Below, in pieces: positions 8,158 through 14,968 of a stretch of 14,968 bases of DNA. Each line of letters begins with the position of its first letter. The stretch's first letter is position 1. The notes beneath the pieces are model-generated. The model made no database searches. It was given only the letters and a program-made list of their open reading frames with translations, and was not told where the DNA came from. Position numbers and translations under genes: made by a program. The DNA is from Streptococcaceae bacterium. GTDB lineage: Bacteria; Bacillota; Bacilli; Lactobacillales; Streptococcaceae. The stretch lies in contig JAISYB010000020.1 of assembly GCA_031270215.1 (NCBI GenBank), positions 1 through 14,968 on the forward strand. The letters run 5' to 3'.

Positions 8158-9015
8158 ATGAAAATTGAAAAGATACTCAATAATAATGTTGTAATTGTTT
8201 TAAATGATTTGAATGAAGAAATTATCTTAATGGGAAAAGGTCTGGGTTTTCAAAAAAAGGCTGGGGCTAGCGTAAATGAAAGTAAAATTGAAAAAATTTA
8301 CGAATTATCTAATCAGCTGGAGCTGGAACGGATTGAGGAATTGTTTGCAGAAATTCCTGTGGAGATTATTGGTATCGCAGAGGAGATTTTGGCATTTGCT
8401 ACCAAGCAGCTTGACAAGCATTTAAATGATACTGCATTCATTTCAGTTGCCGACCATCTGCATATTGCGATAGAAAGGCAAAAACAAGGCATTGTGATGA
8501 AAAATTTCTTACTTTGGGACATCAAGCGTTTTTTCCCTGAGGAGTTTAAGATTGGTGAAGCAGCAGTTTTAATGGTTGAGGAGAAGCTGTCAGTTAAATT
8601 AACAGAAGACGAGGTCGGCTTTTTAGCACTTCATATCGTCAATGCTGAGATGGCGACAAATGCACAAAATGCGATTGATTTAACTCAGCTGATTGAAGAA
8701 ATTATGACAGTTATCAAATATACTTTGAATATTTCATTTGATGAAAATAGCATTCATTTCCAGCGTTTTATGACACATCTTAAATTTTTCGCTGGGCGTG
8801 TATTAAGAGTTTCGGGCGAGATGATTAAAGAGGAAAATGTAGAAGATGATTTATATCTATTAGTGAAAAGAAAATATCCACAAGCCTTTGAAACAACTAA
8901 AAAAGTTGCGGAGTTTCTTTATAAGCAGCACAGATATGTCATTTCAGAGGATGAGCAAGTTTATTTTACAATACATCTTGCCAAGATTGTTAATAAGAGT
9001 CAAACAGATACCTAA
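8158..9015 (+). CDS. licT: LicT/BglG-family transcriptional antiterminator
   Basis: The 285-residue protein starts at ATG 8158 behind GAGAGGTG (8143-8150); upstream in-frame codons lie inside the terminator and are not used. Residues 1-55 form the CAT RNA-binding domain (MKIEKILNNNVVIV..., MGKGLGFQKKAG), very close to Bacillus LicT. Two PRD domains follow with conserved phospho-histidines H100, H159, H207 and H273 (contexts ADHLHIAIE, LALHIVNAE, FMTHLKFF, FTIHLAKI). In LicT, the PTS EII phosphorylates PRD1 to inactivate the protein when beta-glucosides are absent, and HPr phosphorylates PRD2 to activate it when preferred sugars are low. Here it should bind the RAT elements at 8050-8078 and 9077-9103, so it controls itself and the transporter and glucosidase genes that follow. 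Confidence 0.95.
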   Translation: MKIEKILNNNVVIVLNDLNEEIILMGKGLGFQKKAGASVNESKIEKIYELSNQLELERIEELFAEIPVEIIGIAEEILAFATKQLDKHLNDTAFISVADHLHIAIERQKQGIVMKNFLLWDIKRFFPEEFKIGEAAVLMVEEKLSVKLTEDEVGFLALHIVNAEMATNAQNAIDLTQLIEEIMTVIKYTLNISFDENSIHFQRFMTHLKFFAGRVLRVSGEMIKEENVEDDLYLLVKRKYPQAFETTKKVAEFLYKQHRYVISEDEQVYFTIHLAKIVNKSQTDT

Positions 9016-9076
9016 TAGGTGTCTATATGATATAAAAAAACGAAAGGAGTAAAGTTAAAGTCTGTGGAAAGGACAT

Positions 9077-9103
9077 GGATCGTGACATTTAGTTGGCGAA
9101 ACC
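9077..9103 (+). promoter_or_regulatory. RAT element 2 between licT and bglP
   Basis: A 27-base element begins GGATCGTGAC and ends GGCGAAACC, close to the LicT/SacY antiterminator consensus halves (GGATTGTTAC and GGCAAAACC), and so is better than the first copy. Its last two Cs are the first bases of CCTCCA, which can pair with the bglP ribosome site. No hairpin with a U-run follows. The element is therefore likely to bind LicT, but the consequence may be translational rather than terminator read-through. Confidence 0.7.
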
Positions 9104-9142
9104 TCCAGTAAAAAGTTTTAGAAAAAAATAAAATTTTGGAGG
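9102..9142 (+). promoter_or_regulatory. Hairpin masking the bglP ribosome binding site
   Basis: CCTCCA (9102-9107) is the exact complement of TGGAGG (9137-9142), the Shine-Dalgarno sequence five bases before the bglP ATG. Three further A-T pairs can follow past a two-base bulge. The loop is almost all A and T. The same CTCC could alternatively pair with GGAG at 9046-9049. No U-run follows, so it is not an intrinsic terminator. Confidence 0.6.
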
Positions 9143-9147
9143 CAAAA

Positions 9148-11061
9148 ATGGGAAAGTATGAATCGTTAGCACAGAAAATTGTTGCAGAGGTCGGTGGTAA
9201 GGAGAACATTAACAGTTTAAATCACTGTATCACTCGACTGCGTTTTAAGTTAAAAGATGAAAGCAAAGCACATGACGATGTTTTAAAAAAGATGGACGGC
9301 GTTGTGACAGTGATGAAAAGCGGCGGTCAATATCAGGTCGTCATTGGTAATCATGTGCCGGCAGTCTATGAAGAGGTTTTAAATATTACAGGTGCTTTTT
9401 CAGACCATGACGAAACTGAGAAACAAAATATATTTAATACATTTATTGATATTATTTCAGGCTGTTTCCAACCCTTCCTAGGTGTTTTATCCGGCGCAGG
9501 TATGATTAAAGGTTTCAACGCTTTATTTCTATTTTTCAATCTTTACACAGATAAATCGGGAACCTATATTACCTTAAATGCGATTGGCGATTGTATTTTT
9601 TATTTCATGCCAATCTTTGTTGCATTGACAGCGTCAAGGAAATTTAAAGTACCTGAGTTTACAGGATTAGCGCTTGGTGCGTCTTTGCTGTATCCGGCGA
9701 TTCAAAAGTCTGCGATTGCTATTCCAGGCGTTAAAGCTACCGGAAAAATTTTCGGGATAGAGTATTTTACGGATTTTCTAGGTATTCCTTTAATTGTTGA
9801 TAATTATGCCTCATCAGTCATTCCAATCATTTTCATCATTTGGCTGGCTTCTAAGGTTCAAAAACTAGCGAAAAAAATTGTTCCAGAGTTAGTTGCGACT
9901 TTCTTTGTACCGACTATTGTTTTACTTGTGACAATGCCGCTTGCTTTTCTAGTGATTGGTCCAATCTTTAGTTTACTAACAGCAGGTTTATCTATCGGCT
10001 TTAACGGACTTTACGCATTTAGTCCAATTATATTTTGTACGCTGGTTGGGATTTTTTGGCAATGTTTGGTTATTTTCGGTCTGCATTGGGCACTCATTCC
10101 GATGGTTTTGGCGCAATTTGGGGAACAAGGCTGCTCAAATATCTTGTCAGGGATGTTTTCAGCAAGCTTTGCACAAACCGCCGTTCTTGTTGCCTTGCTA
10201 TTTAAGATTTACAAGAAAAAAGATCGTGAATTGATTGCGCCTGCGATTATTTCAGGGGTTGCTGGGGTAACTGAGCCGGCAATTTACGGGATTACCTTAC
10301 CACGTGTTAAGCCATTTGTAATTAGCTGTATTGCCGCAGGTGTCGGTGGTGCTTACGCTGGACTAAGAGATGTTACTGCTTATACAATGGGTGGACTTGG
10401 TATCTTTGGTTTTCCAAACTACATTTCAAATGGTTTAGCTAAGCAGCCAAAGGGTAGTATTTATGACTTAATTAATATGGCAATCTCGGTTGCGCTTGGG
10501 ATTGGAGTGGCGTTTATTTTAACGATGATTTTCTGTGAAAAAGAAGTAGATGATGATTCAACTGAAAGTGCCGCTAGTAATGACGAAAAAAACTTCAAGC
10601 TTTCGAAGGAAGAAATTTCAGTGCCGATTGCTGGTAGAATTCTTAAGCTGAGTGAAGCAAAGGACAAAGCCTTTGCAGAAGGTATTATGGGGAAAGGTGT
10701 CGTTATTGTACCAACGAGTAGAGAAGTTGTCGCACCATTTGACGGTACCGTGATGACTTTATTCCCAACAAAGCATGCGATTGGTTTGATTTCAGATAAT
10801 GGCGCAGAAGTATTAATTCACATTGGTATTGACACGGTACAGCTTGAAGGTCAGTATTTTGAAAGCCATGTTGTTCAAGGGCAGACAGTGAAAAGGGGTG
10901 ATCGGTTGATTACCTTTGACGTTGAAGCAATTGAGGCAGAAGGCTTTAATACCCAGATTCCGATTATTGTCACCAACACTGATGAGTATATTGATGTGAT
11001 TGCGACAGATCAAACGCAAGCAAAAATTGGCGAGATGTTATTAACATTGATTTCAGAATAG
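9148..11061 (+). CDS. bglP: Beta-glucoside PTS permease, EIIBCA
   Basis: The 637-residue protein has the B-C-A order of the beta-glucoside (Bgl) PTS family. EIIB is residues 1 to ~85, with phospho-cysteine C27 in NHCITRLRFKL. EIIC is about 100-460, with many membrane helices and the family motif GVTEPAIYG (E376). A charged linker (EKEVDDDSTES...) then leads to EIIA (~490-637), with H543 (KHAIGL) and phospho-histidine H558 (LIHIGIDT). It takes up beta-glucosides such as salicin, arbutin or cellobiose and phosphorylates them at C6. It probably also phosphorylates LicT when idle. ATG at 9148 is chosen because TGGAGG lies five bases upstream; an in-frame TTG at 9136 overlaps that ribosome site and is rejected. 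It follows licT by 132 bases, which hold RAT element 2. Confidence 0.95.
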   Translation: MGKYESLAQKIVAEVGGKENINSLNHCITRLRFKLKDESKAHDDVLKKMDGVVTVMKSGGQYQVVIGNHVPAVYEEVLNITGAFSDHDETEKQNIFNTFIDIISGCFQPFLGVLSGAGMIKGFNALFLFFNLYTDKSGTYITLNAIGDCIFYFMPIFVALTASRKFKVPEFTGLALGASLLYPAIQKSAIAIPGVKATGKIFGIEYFTDFLGIPLIVDNYASSVIPIIFIIWLASKVQKLAKKIVPELVATFFVPTIVLLVTMPLAFLVIGPIFSLLTAGLSIGFNGLYAFSPIIFCTLVGIFWQCLVIFGLHWALIPMVLAQFGEQGCSNILSGMFSASFAQTAVLVALLFKIYKKKDRELIAPAIISGVAGVTEPAIYGITLPRVKPFVISCIAAGVGGAYAGLRDVTAYTMGGLGIFGFPNYISNGLAKQPKGSIYDLINMAISVALGIGVAFILTMIFCEKEVDDDSTESAASNDEKNFKLSKEEISVPIAGRILKLSEAKDKAFAEGIMGKGVVIVPTSREVVAPFDGTVMTLFPTKHAIGLISDNGAEVLIHIGIDTVQLEGQYFESHVVQGQTVKRGDRLITFDVEAIEAEGFNTQIPIIVTNTDEYIDVIATDQTQAKIGEMLLTLISE

Positions 11062-11096
11062 TAGTTATTAATTAAAGAAAGTGAGCGTATTATATT

Positions 11097-12524
11097 ATGG
11101 GATTTCCAGAGAATTTTTTATGGGGTGGCGCAACAGCTGCCAATCAATGCGAAGGTGGTTACGATGCTGACGGACGCGGCTTAGCAAATGTTGATGTTGT
11201 TCCTTGGGGAAGTGATCGCTTCCCAATCATTACCGGAGAGCTTGAGCATTTAGCATTTGACGACAAGCATTTTTATCCAGCAAAAGAAGCAATTGATATG
11301 TATCATCATTACAAGGAAGATATTGCCCTATTTGCTGAGATGGGCTTTAAAACCTATCGTTTGTCGATTGGTTGGACGCGTATTTTTCCAAATGGTGATG
11401 AAAATGAACCGAATGAAGCAGGGCTAGCATTTTATGAAGATTTATTTAAAGAGTGCCATAAATATGGAATTGAGCCGTTAGTAACCATCACCCATTTTGA
11501 CTGCCCAATCCATTTAATTAAAAAATATGGTGGCTGGAAAAATCGTAAGCTATTAGGCTTTTACGAAAACTTAGTACGCGTTTTATTCACACGCTTTAAG
11601 GATTTGGTCAAATATTGGTTGACCTTTAATGAAATTAATATGATTTTACATGCACCATTTATGGGGGCGGGACTTGTCTTTGAAGAAGGAGAAGATCACG
11701 AGCTTGCCAAATATACGGCAGCACACCACGAGCTTGTCGCTTCGGCTTTGGCAACTAAAATTGGTCATGAGATTAATCCGGAAAACAAGATTGGTTGCAT
11801 GATGGCAGCAGGCGTTTACTATCCGTATTCTTGTCGTCCGGGAGATAATTGGGCAGCTTATGAAGAAATGCGTGAGGAATCTTATCTGATTGATGTGCAG
11901 GCGCGCGGCGAGTATCCACGACATTTTTTGAAAAAGTTAGAGCGTCTAGGGATTGAACTGCCGATTTTAGACGGGGACTTGGAAATTTTGAAGGCACATA
12001 CGGTTGATTTTATTTCATTTTCTTACTATTCAACACGTGTGGCAGTTGGTAAAGACAATGACGAGGTTGAGGTGACCTCAGGAAATATTTTTGATTCTGT
12101 CAAAAATCCATACTTAGAAGCAAGTGAATGGGGCTGGCAAATTGACCCGCTAGGCTTTAGAACGACGATTAATATGCTTTACGATCGCTACCAAAAGCCA
12201 CTCTTTGTTGTCGAAAATGGACTTGGCGCAGTTGATGTACCGGATGAAGCGGGTTATGTTGTTGATGATTACCGAATTGATTATCTGGCAAAACACATTG
12301 CAGCGATGCGTGATGCGATTGAGCTGGACGGCGTAGAGATGTGGGGCTATACGACATGGGGTTGTATTGACTTGGTGTCAGCAGGAACTGGCGAGATGAA
12401 AAAACGCTATGGCTTCATCTACGTTGATCGAGATAATGCCGGAGTTGGCACATTAAAACGGACACCTAAGAAATCTTTTGATTGGTATAAACAAGTCATT
12501 GCGACTAATGGAGAAATCCTTTAA
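11097..12524 (+). CDS. bglA: 6-phospho-beta-glucosidase, glycoside hydrolase family 1
   Basis: The 475-residue protein begins MGFPENFLWGGATAANQCEG, the usual GH1 N-terminus. The acid/base glutamate is E179 in TFNEIN, and the nucleophile is E373 in VVENGLGAVD. Near the C-terminus GEMKKRYGFIYVD carries the Lys and Tyr of the phosphate-binding loop that separates 6-phospho-beta-glucosidases from plain beta-glucosidases. It hydrolyses the phosphorylated sugars delivered by the preceding PTS to glucose 6-phosphate and an aglycone or glucose, in the cytoplasm. The ribosome site is weak (GAAAGTGAG, about eleven bases upstream). It lies 35 bases after bglP and ends shortly before a strong terminator, so it closes the operon. 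Confidence 0.95.
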   Translation: MGFPENFLWGGATAANQCEGGYDADGRGLANVDVVPWGSDRFPIITGELEHLAFDDKHFYPAKEAIDMYHHYKEDIALFAEMGFKTYRLSIGWTRIFPNGDENEPNEAGLAFYEDLFKECHKYGIEPLVTITHFDCPIHLIKKYGGWKNRKLLGFYENLVRVLFTRFKDLVKYWLTFNEINMILHAPFMGAGLVFEEGEDHELAKYTAAHHELVASALATKIGHEINPENKIGCMMAAGVYYPYSCRPGDNWAAYEEMREESYLIDVQARGEYPRHFLKKLERLGIELPILDGDLEILKAHTVDFISFSYYSTRVAVGKDNDEVEVTSGNIFDSVKNPYLEASEWGWQIDPLGFRTTINMLYDRYQKPLFVVENGLGAVDVPDEAGYVVDDYRIDYLAKHIAAMRDAIELDGVEMWGYTTWGCIDLVSAGTGEMKKRYGFIYVDRDNAGVGTLKRTPKKSFDWYKQVIATNGEIL

Positions 12525-12572
12525 AGTATTTAATTTAGAAGAGAAAATCATTAACAATAGTATTCAGTTTTA

Positions 12573-12606
12573 AGGAGGTTGGGACAAAATGTGCCACCTC
12601 TTTTTT
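12573..12606 (+). terminator. Terminator of the licT-bglP-bglA operon
   Basis: GAGGT(T)GGGACA pairs with TGTGCCACCTC around an AAA loop, with one bulged T and one G-G mismatch, and is followed by TTTTTT (12601-12606). The GGTTGGGACAAAA form is a common terminator style in Lactobacillales. Confidence 0.88.
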
Positions 12607-12821
12607 GGCGTGAGATGTGCGCAAAGCATTGTCGATAAAAGCGATACTTTCTGGTGCATTGCAAGCAAAGAGAACAATTTTCTAATTGCTACGTCGTTAA
12701 ACGCTGAAATTTACCTTCTTTCTACATGCTAAACCGGCTAGACAATTTTTCGTTTCTCTGTAAGCTAATTTTCCACCTTTTTCCATATCGCTGTTTACTT
12801 CCTTTTTTGCAATCCGTTATT

Positions 12822-12850
12822 TTGGTCATTATCTAAAAGTCTGCTAAAAT
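12822..12850 (+). promoter_or_regulatory. Promoter of the second HAD gene
   Basis: TTGGTC (12822-12827), a 17-base spacer and TAAAAT (12845-12850) preceded by TGC give an extended -10 promoter. Transcription should begin near 12857, which places the AAGGAG at 12852-12857 at or before the RNA start and argues for the downstream ATG at 12894. Confidence 0.6.
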
Positions 12851-12893
12851 GAAGGAGTAAACGAACTAATAAATGAGTGTAAAGGATGTTTTA

Positions 12894-13694
12894 ATGAAGG
12901 AAGTTAGATTAATTGCAACAGATATGGATAATACGCTTTTGACGAGCAAAGGAGAATTGCCGCCTAATTTTAAGCAGACGGTTTTTGATTTAGTAGCGAC
13001 AGGACGTGAGTTTGTGATTGCTAGCGGTCGCCCACTTTATACGCTAAAGTCAATTTTTTACGACTGCCAAGATATGCTCAGCTTGATTGGGGACAATGGT
13101 GCTGTTATCTCGCACAAAGGAGAATTGATTGACAAGCGTCTTTTGGCTGTTAAGGATTATCAGGAAATGGTTCATTTTGTGCTTAACCAAACGGACGGTG
13201 TGCCAATTATCTGCGGGGTAGATGCTGCGGTGATCGCTAAGGAACATCGGGAATATGAGCCATACTTTAGAAAATTTTATTCTGAGATGATTTTTGTGGA
13301 CGATTTGACGACCGTTGATGTTAGTGCAAATAAATTCACGATTTTCTTTCCAAATCACGATAGTACGCTTCATTTTGAAAATGTGATAGGACCGGCATTT
13401 AGCGTGCGATTTTCAGTTGCAGTCAGTGATGTGATGTGGATTGATATTATGAATGTAGGTGTCAACAAGGGCGTAGCACTTGAAACGCTAGGGAAATACT
13501 TAGAGATTTCACCAGCTGAGATGATGGCTTTTGGCGACACATATAATGATATCCAAATGCTTCAGGCGGTCAAATACAGCTATCTAGTCGCAAATGCAGG
13601 AGAAGAAATGCGACAATATGCGAAATTTGAAACAGCTTCAAATGATGAATATGGTGTTTTTCAAGTCTTACATCAGCTGCTTGATGAGGAATAA
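12894..13694 (+). CDS. Cof-type HAD-superfamily (IIB) phosphatase
   Basis: The frame gives 266 residues from ATG 12894, with AAAGGA (12881-12886) seven bases upstream. An earlier ATG at 12873 adds seven residues but has its ribosome site 15 bases away, so it is less likely. Motif I is TDMDNTLL (D10 nucleophile, D12), with Asn replacing the usual Gly. Motif II is the Ser of IASGRP, motif III the Lys of VNKGVALETL, and motif IV GDTYNDIQML (D215, D219). A type-IIB cap (roughly residues 85-190) separates motifs II and III. Substrates are likely small phosphorylated metabolites, not determinable here. It is transcribed alone, from its own promoter to the terminator at 13714-13755. It is clearly different in sequence from the HAD gene at 7106. 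Confidence 0.87.
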   Translation: MKEVRLIATDMDNTLLTSKGELPPNFKQTVFDLVATGREFVIASGRPLYTLKSIFYDCQDMLSLIGDNGAVISHKGELIDKRLLAVKDYQEMVHFVLNQTDGVPIICGVDAAVIAKEHREYEPYFRKFYSEMIFVDDLTTVDVSANKFTIFFPNHDSTLHFENVIGPAFSVRFSVAVSDVMWIDIMNVGVNKGVALETLGKYLEISPAEMMAFGDTYNDIQMLQAVKYSYLVANAGEEMRQYAKFETASNDEYGVFQVLHQLLDEE

Positions 13695-13713
13695 ATTGAA
13701 ATACCTTGATAAC

Positions 13714-13755
13714 AAGTCATGCGTTAGCCTTAAAAGGCAAGCACATGGCTTTTTT
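13714..13755 (+). terminator. Terminator after the second HAD gene
   Basis: AAGTCATG (13714-13721) pairs with CATGGCTT (13744-13751). An inner GCCTT/AAGGC hairpin lies between, and a six-T run (13750-13755) follows. The U-run points to + strand termination. Confidence 0.75.
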
Positions 13756-13850
13756 GCTTGTTGAAAGCCTTGATTTTGAAAATCATTTAAGTACTAGAAA
13801 AATTTACAAAATTTTTACATTTTATTATCAAAAAATTAATATCTTTAAAC

Positions 13851-13856
13851 TATAAT
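13851..13856 (+). promoter_or_regulatory. -10 box of the surface protein gene
   Basis: A perfect TATAAT stands 57 bases before the ATG. The upstream DNA is extremely A+T-rich with no convincing TTGACA at 16-18 bases, so the promoter may rely on an A+T-rich UP-like element. The transcription start would be near 13863. Confidence 0.55.
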
Positions 13857-13858
13857 AT

Positions 13859-13888
13859 GGTTGCAGTTGAAATGCAGCTGTATTAACC
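13859..13888 (+). repeat. Inverted repeat at the 5' end of the surface protein leader
   Basis: CAGTTG and CAGCTG pair around AAATG, and an outer GGTT/AACC pair can extend the stem. It sits at or just after the predicted transcription start, so it may act as a 5'-stabilising hairpin or an operator. Function not shown. Confidence 0.45.
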
Positions 13889-13913
13889 ATGCAAATTTAA
13901 AAGGAGTTCATAA

Positions 13914-14968
13914 ATGAATAAAAAGTGCTACAAGAGAGTGTTTAGTGTGTTTTTAGCTTTATTGTTACTCACTCAGAGTATGCCAATCACAATTTTTCAG
14001 TATGCACAAACGGTTCAAGCCGAACAGGTAACTTCTCCTGCCAGTGAAGAATCAACAACTTCACAAGCAGTGCCGGAAGTGACAACGAATGAGTCAACGG
14101 TTCCGCAAACAGCACCAGAAGTAACAACTGAAGCCACAACGACTTCACAAACAACACCGGAAACGGAGGAATCAACCACACTTAGTGAATCGGCACAAAA
14201 GATAGCTGTCACCTCAATTATTCCAAGCGAGTTATCAGCTGAGGTGACTGCACCTACGGCGAAGTTTGTAGCCTTGCAGTTTAATGGCAATCCCGTTGAT
14301 GTCAACACTCGGTCGATTAATGATAATGTGACGAGTATTTCAGGGATTATTGAGCTGAGTGGTGATTCGGTGGAGGATTATGTGTATAAAACTGGCTCAG
14401 GTTTACTCAATAGTATCGGGCAATCCGGCTTAAATCTAACAGGTGCTTTCGCCTACTCAATTGTTGATTTAATCGTTGACCCTGTTGAACACAGTAAGCT
14501 TCACTTTGAGTTAAGCGGAATTAGCGCTAATTCAGGCGAGGGAACGCTTGGGATAAAGGCGGGCAATAACGTCTATGGTACGACGTTTAACTTTGATTTT
14601 ACCTTTAATACCGTTAAGCTTAATCTGGCTAATCAAGCCACTCTGTTAGATGCACAGGATACTAATACACCAAGCTATACCGCAATTCTTGATATTGCTG
14701 GTGGACATTTGGAGCGTGCGCTGCAAGCTAGTGACTTTACCTTTACTGGTGCGTTTGAATTTGCGGCGATTACTGAAATCTCAGCTGGCAATGTTTCGGG
14801 AAGCAGCCAAGTAACTGTGAAATTTAGCAAGCCGGTTAATTACACGCATGGTCGAGCTACACTTGGAACGATTGCAATCAACTCAGGGCTTGCCTATCAG
14901 AGTGACGATAGTAAGGTCACTGTCGCCAAAGCAGCCTCACTGAACGATACTTATCAGCCGAAGTTTGA
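13914..14968 (+). CDS. Secreted surface protein with Thr/Ser/Pro-rich linker, 3' end beyond the window
   Basis: ATG 13914 follows AAGGAG (13901-13906) by seven bases, and the frame is open to the window end (351 codons, no stop). A signal peptide is clear: basic MNKKCYKR, hydrophobic VFSVFLALLLLT, and a likely cleavage after A36 (TVQA/EQ). Residues 37-95 are rich in Thr, Ser, Pro and Glu, with a 14-residue period marked by PEVTT (54), PEVTT (68) and PETEE (82), resembling a wall-spanning or glycosylated linker. From about 100 on the sequence is beta-rich and acidic, with many Gly, Asn, Ser and Thr residues (ISGIIELSGDSVEDYV, FNFDFTFN), as in adhesin-like domains of Gram-positive bacteria, but no named domain is recognised. 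The protein is either secreted or wall-bound; the sorting signal would lie outside the window. Confidence 0.8.
   Translation, partial: MNKKCYKRVFSVFLALLLLTQSMPITIFQYAQTVQAEQVTSPASEESTTSQAVPEVTTNESTVPQTAPEVTTEATTTSQTTPETEESTTLSESAQKIAVTSIIPSELSAEVTAPTAKFVALQFNGNPVDVNTRSINDNVTSISGIIELSGDSVEDYVYKTGSGLLNSIGQSGLNLTGAFAYSIVDLIVDPVEHSKLHFELSGISANSGEGTLGIKAGNNVYGTTFNFDFTFNTVKLNLANQATLLDAQDTNTPSYTAILDIAGGHLERALQASDFTFTGAFEFAAITEISAGNVSGSSQVTVKFSKPVNYTHGRATLGTIAINSGLAYQSDDSKVTVAKAASLNDTYQPKF

Larger units (their letters stand above)
12525..12893. other. Intergenic stretch between the beta-glucoside operon and the second HAD gene
   Basis: It contains the operon terminator (12573-12606) and the next gene's promoter (12822-12850). 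Between them, 12607-12820 shows no ORF with a ribosome site and no clear RNA gene on either strand. A short CAATT/AATTG hairpin near 12675-12688 is the only visible structure. Confidence 0.6.

Noticed and set aside
9075..9092. Five-codon ATG frame inside RAT element 2
   Set aside because: Too short, and its purine-rich upstream bases are too close to act as a ribosome site.
9064..9111. Possible 15-residue leader peptide from GTG 9064 before bglP
   Set aside because: The AAAGGAG is 14 bases away, too far for a normal start, and the segment is better explained as RAT element 2.
14015..14308. Minus-strand ORFs opposite the surface protein
   Set aside because: They mirror the Thr/Ser/Pro-rich repeat codons, have no ribosome site, and the + strand frame has a clear signal peptide and ribosome site.

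Overview
The window looks like chromosome from a low-GC Gram-positive coccus of the Lactobacillales, probably lactococcus-like, although the genus cannot be fixed from the sequence alone. The evidence is AGGAGG-type ribosome sites, A+T-rich DNA, a DinG with an N-terminal exonuclease domain, the dinG-ypmB-aspB order known from Bacillus and relatives, a LicT/CcpA-controlled beta-glucoside PTS operon, and a secreted Thr/Ser/Pro-rich surface protein. No rRNA, tRNA, CRISPR array, transposase or phage gene was seen.

Region 1 (1-1664) is the end of what looks like a surface-polysaccharide locus, visibly more A+T-rich than the genes that follow. A glycosyltransferase reading frame is preceded by 23 tandem GACA units. 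With this copy number the only well-placed start (TTG at 32) is out of frame with the enzyme, so the gene appears to be in the OFF state; 22 or 25 units would restore one 343- or 347-residue protein. It is followed by a hexapeptide-repeat acyltransferase that contains a run of eight Gs, and then a terminator hairpin.

Region 2 (1665-7885) is housekeeping: dinG, a YpmB-like membrane-anchored protein, a class I aminotransferase (aspB type) and recR, tightly packed on the + strand. After recR comes a noncoding stretch with six or seven copies of an ATTTC-centred motif spaced about two helical turns apart, then a Cof-type HAD phosphatase.

Region 3 (7886-12606) is a beta-glucoside operon: licT antiterminator, bglP (PTS EIIBCA) and a 6-phospho-beta-glucosidase. 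Control is layered. A perfect match to the CcpA cre consensus overlaps the -35 box. A RAT element overlaps an intrinsic terminator ahead of licT. A second, better RAT lies just upstream of bglP, where it overlaps not a terminator but a CCTCCA segment that can pair with the bglP ribosome binding site. This suggests LicT may also switch translation of the transporter. The transporter would import and phosphorylate beta-glucosides, and the glucosidase would then cleave the 6-phosphate product.

Region 4 (12607-14968) holds a second, unrelated-sequence HAD phosphatase with its own promoter and terminator, then the first 351 codons of an exported surface protein that runs off the window edge.
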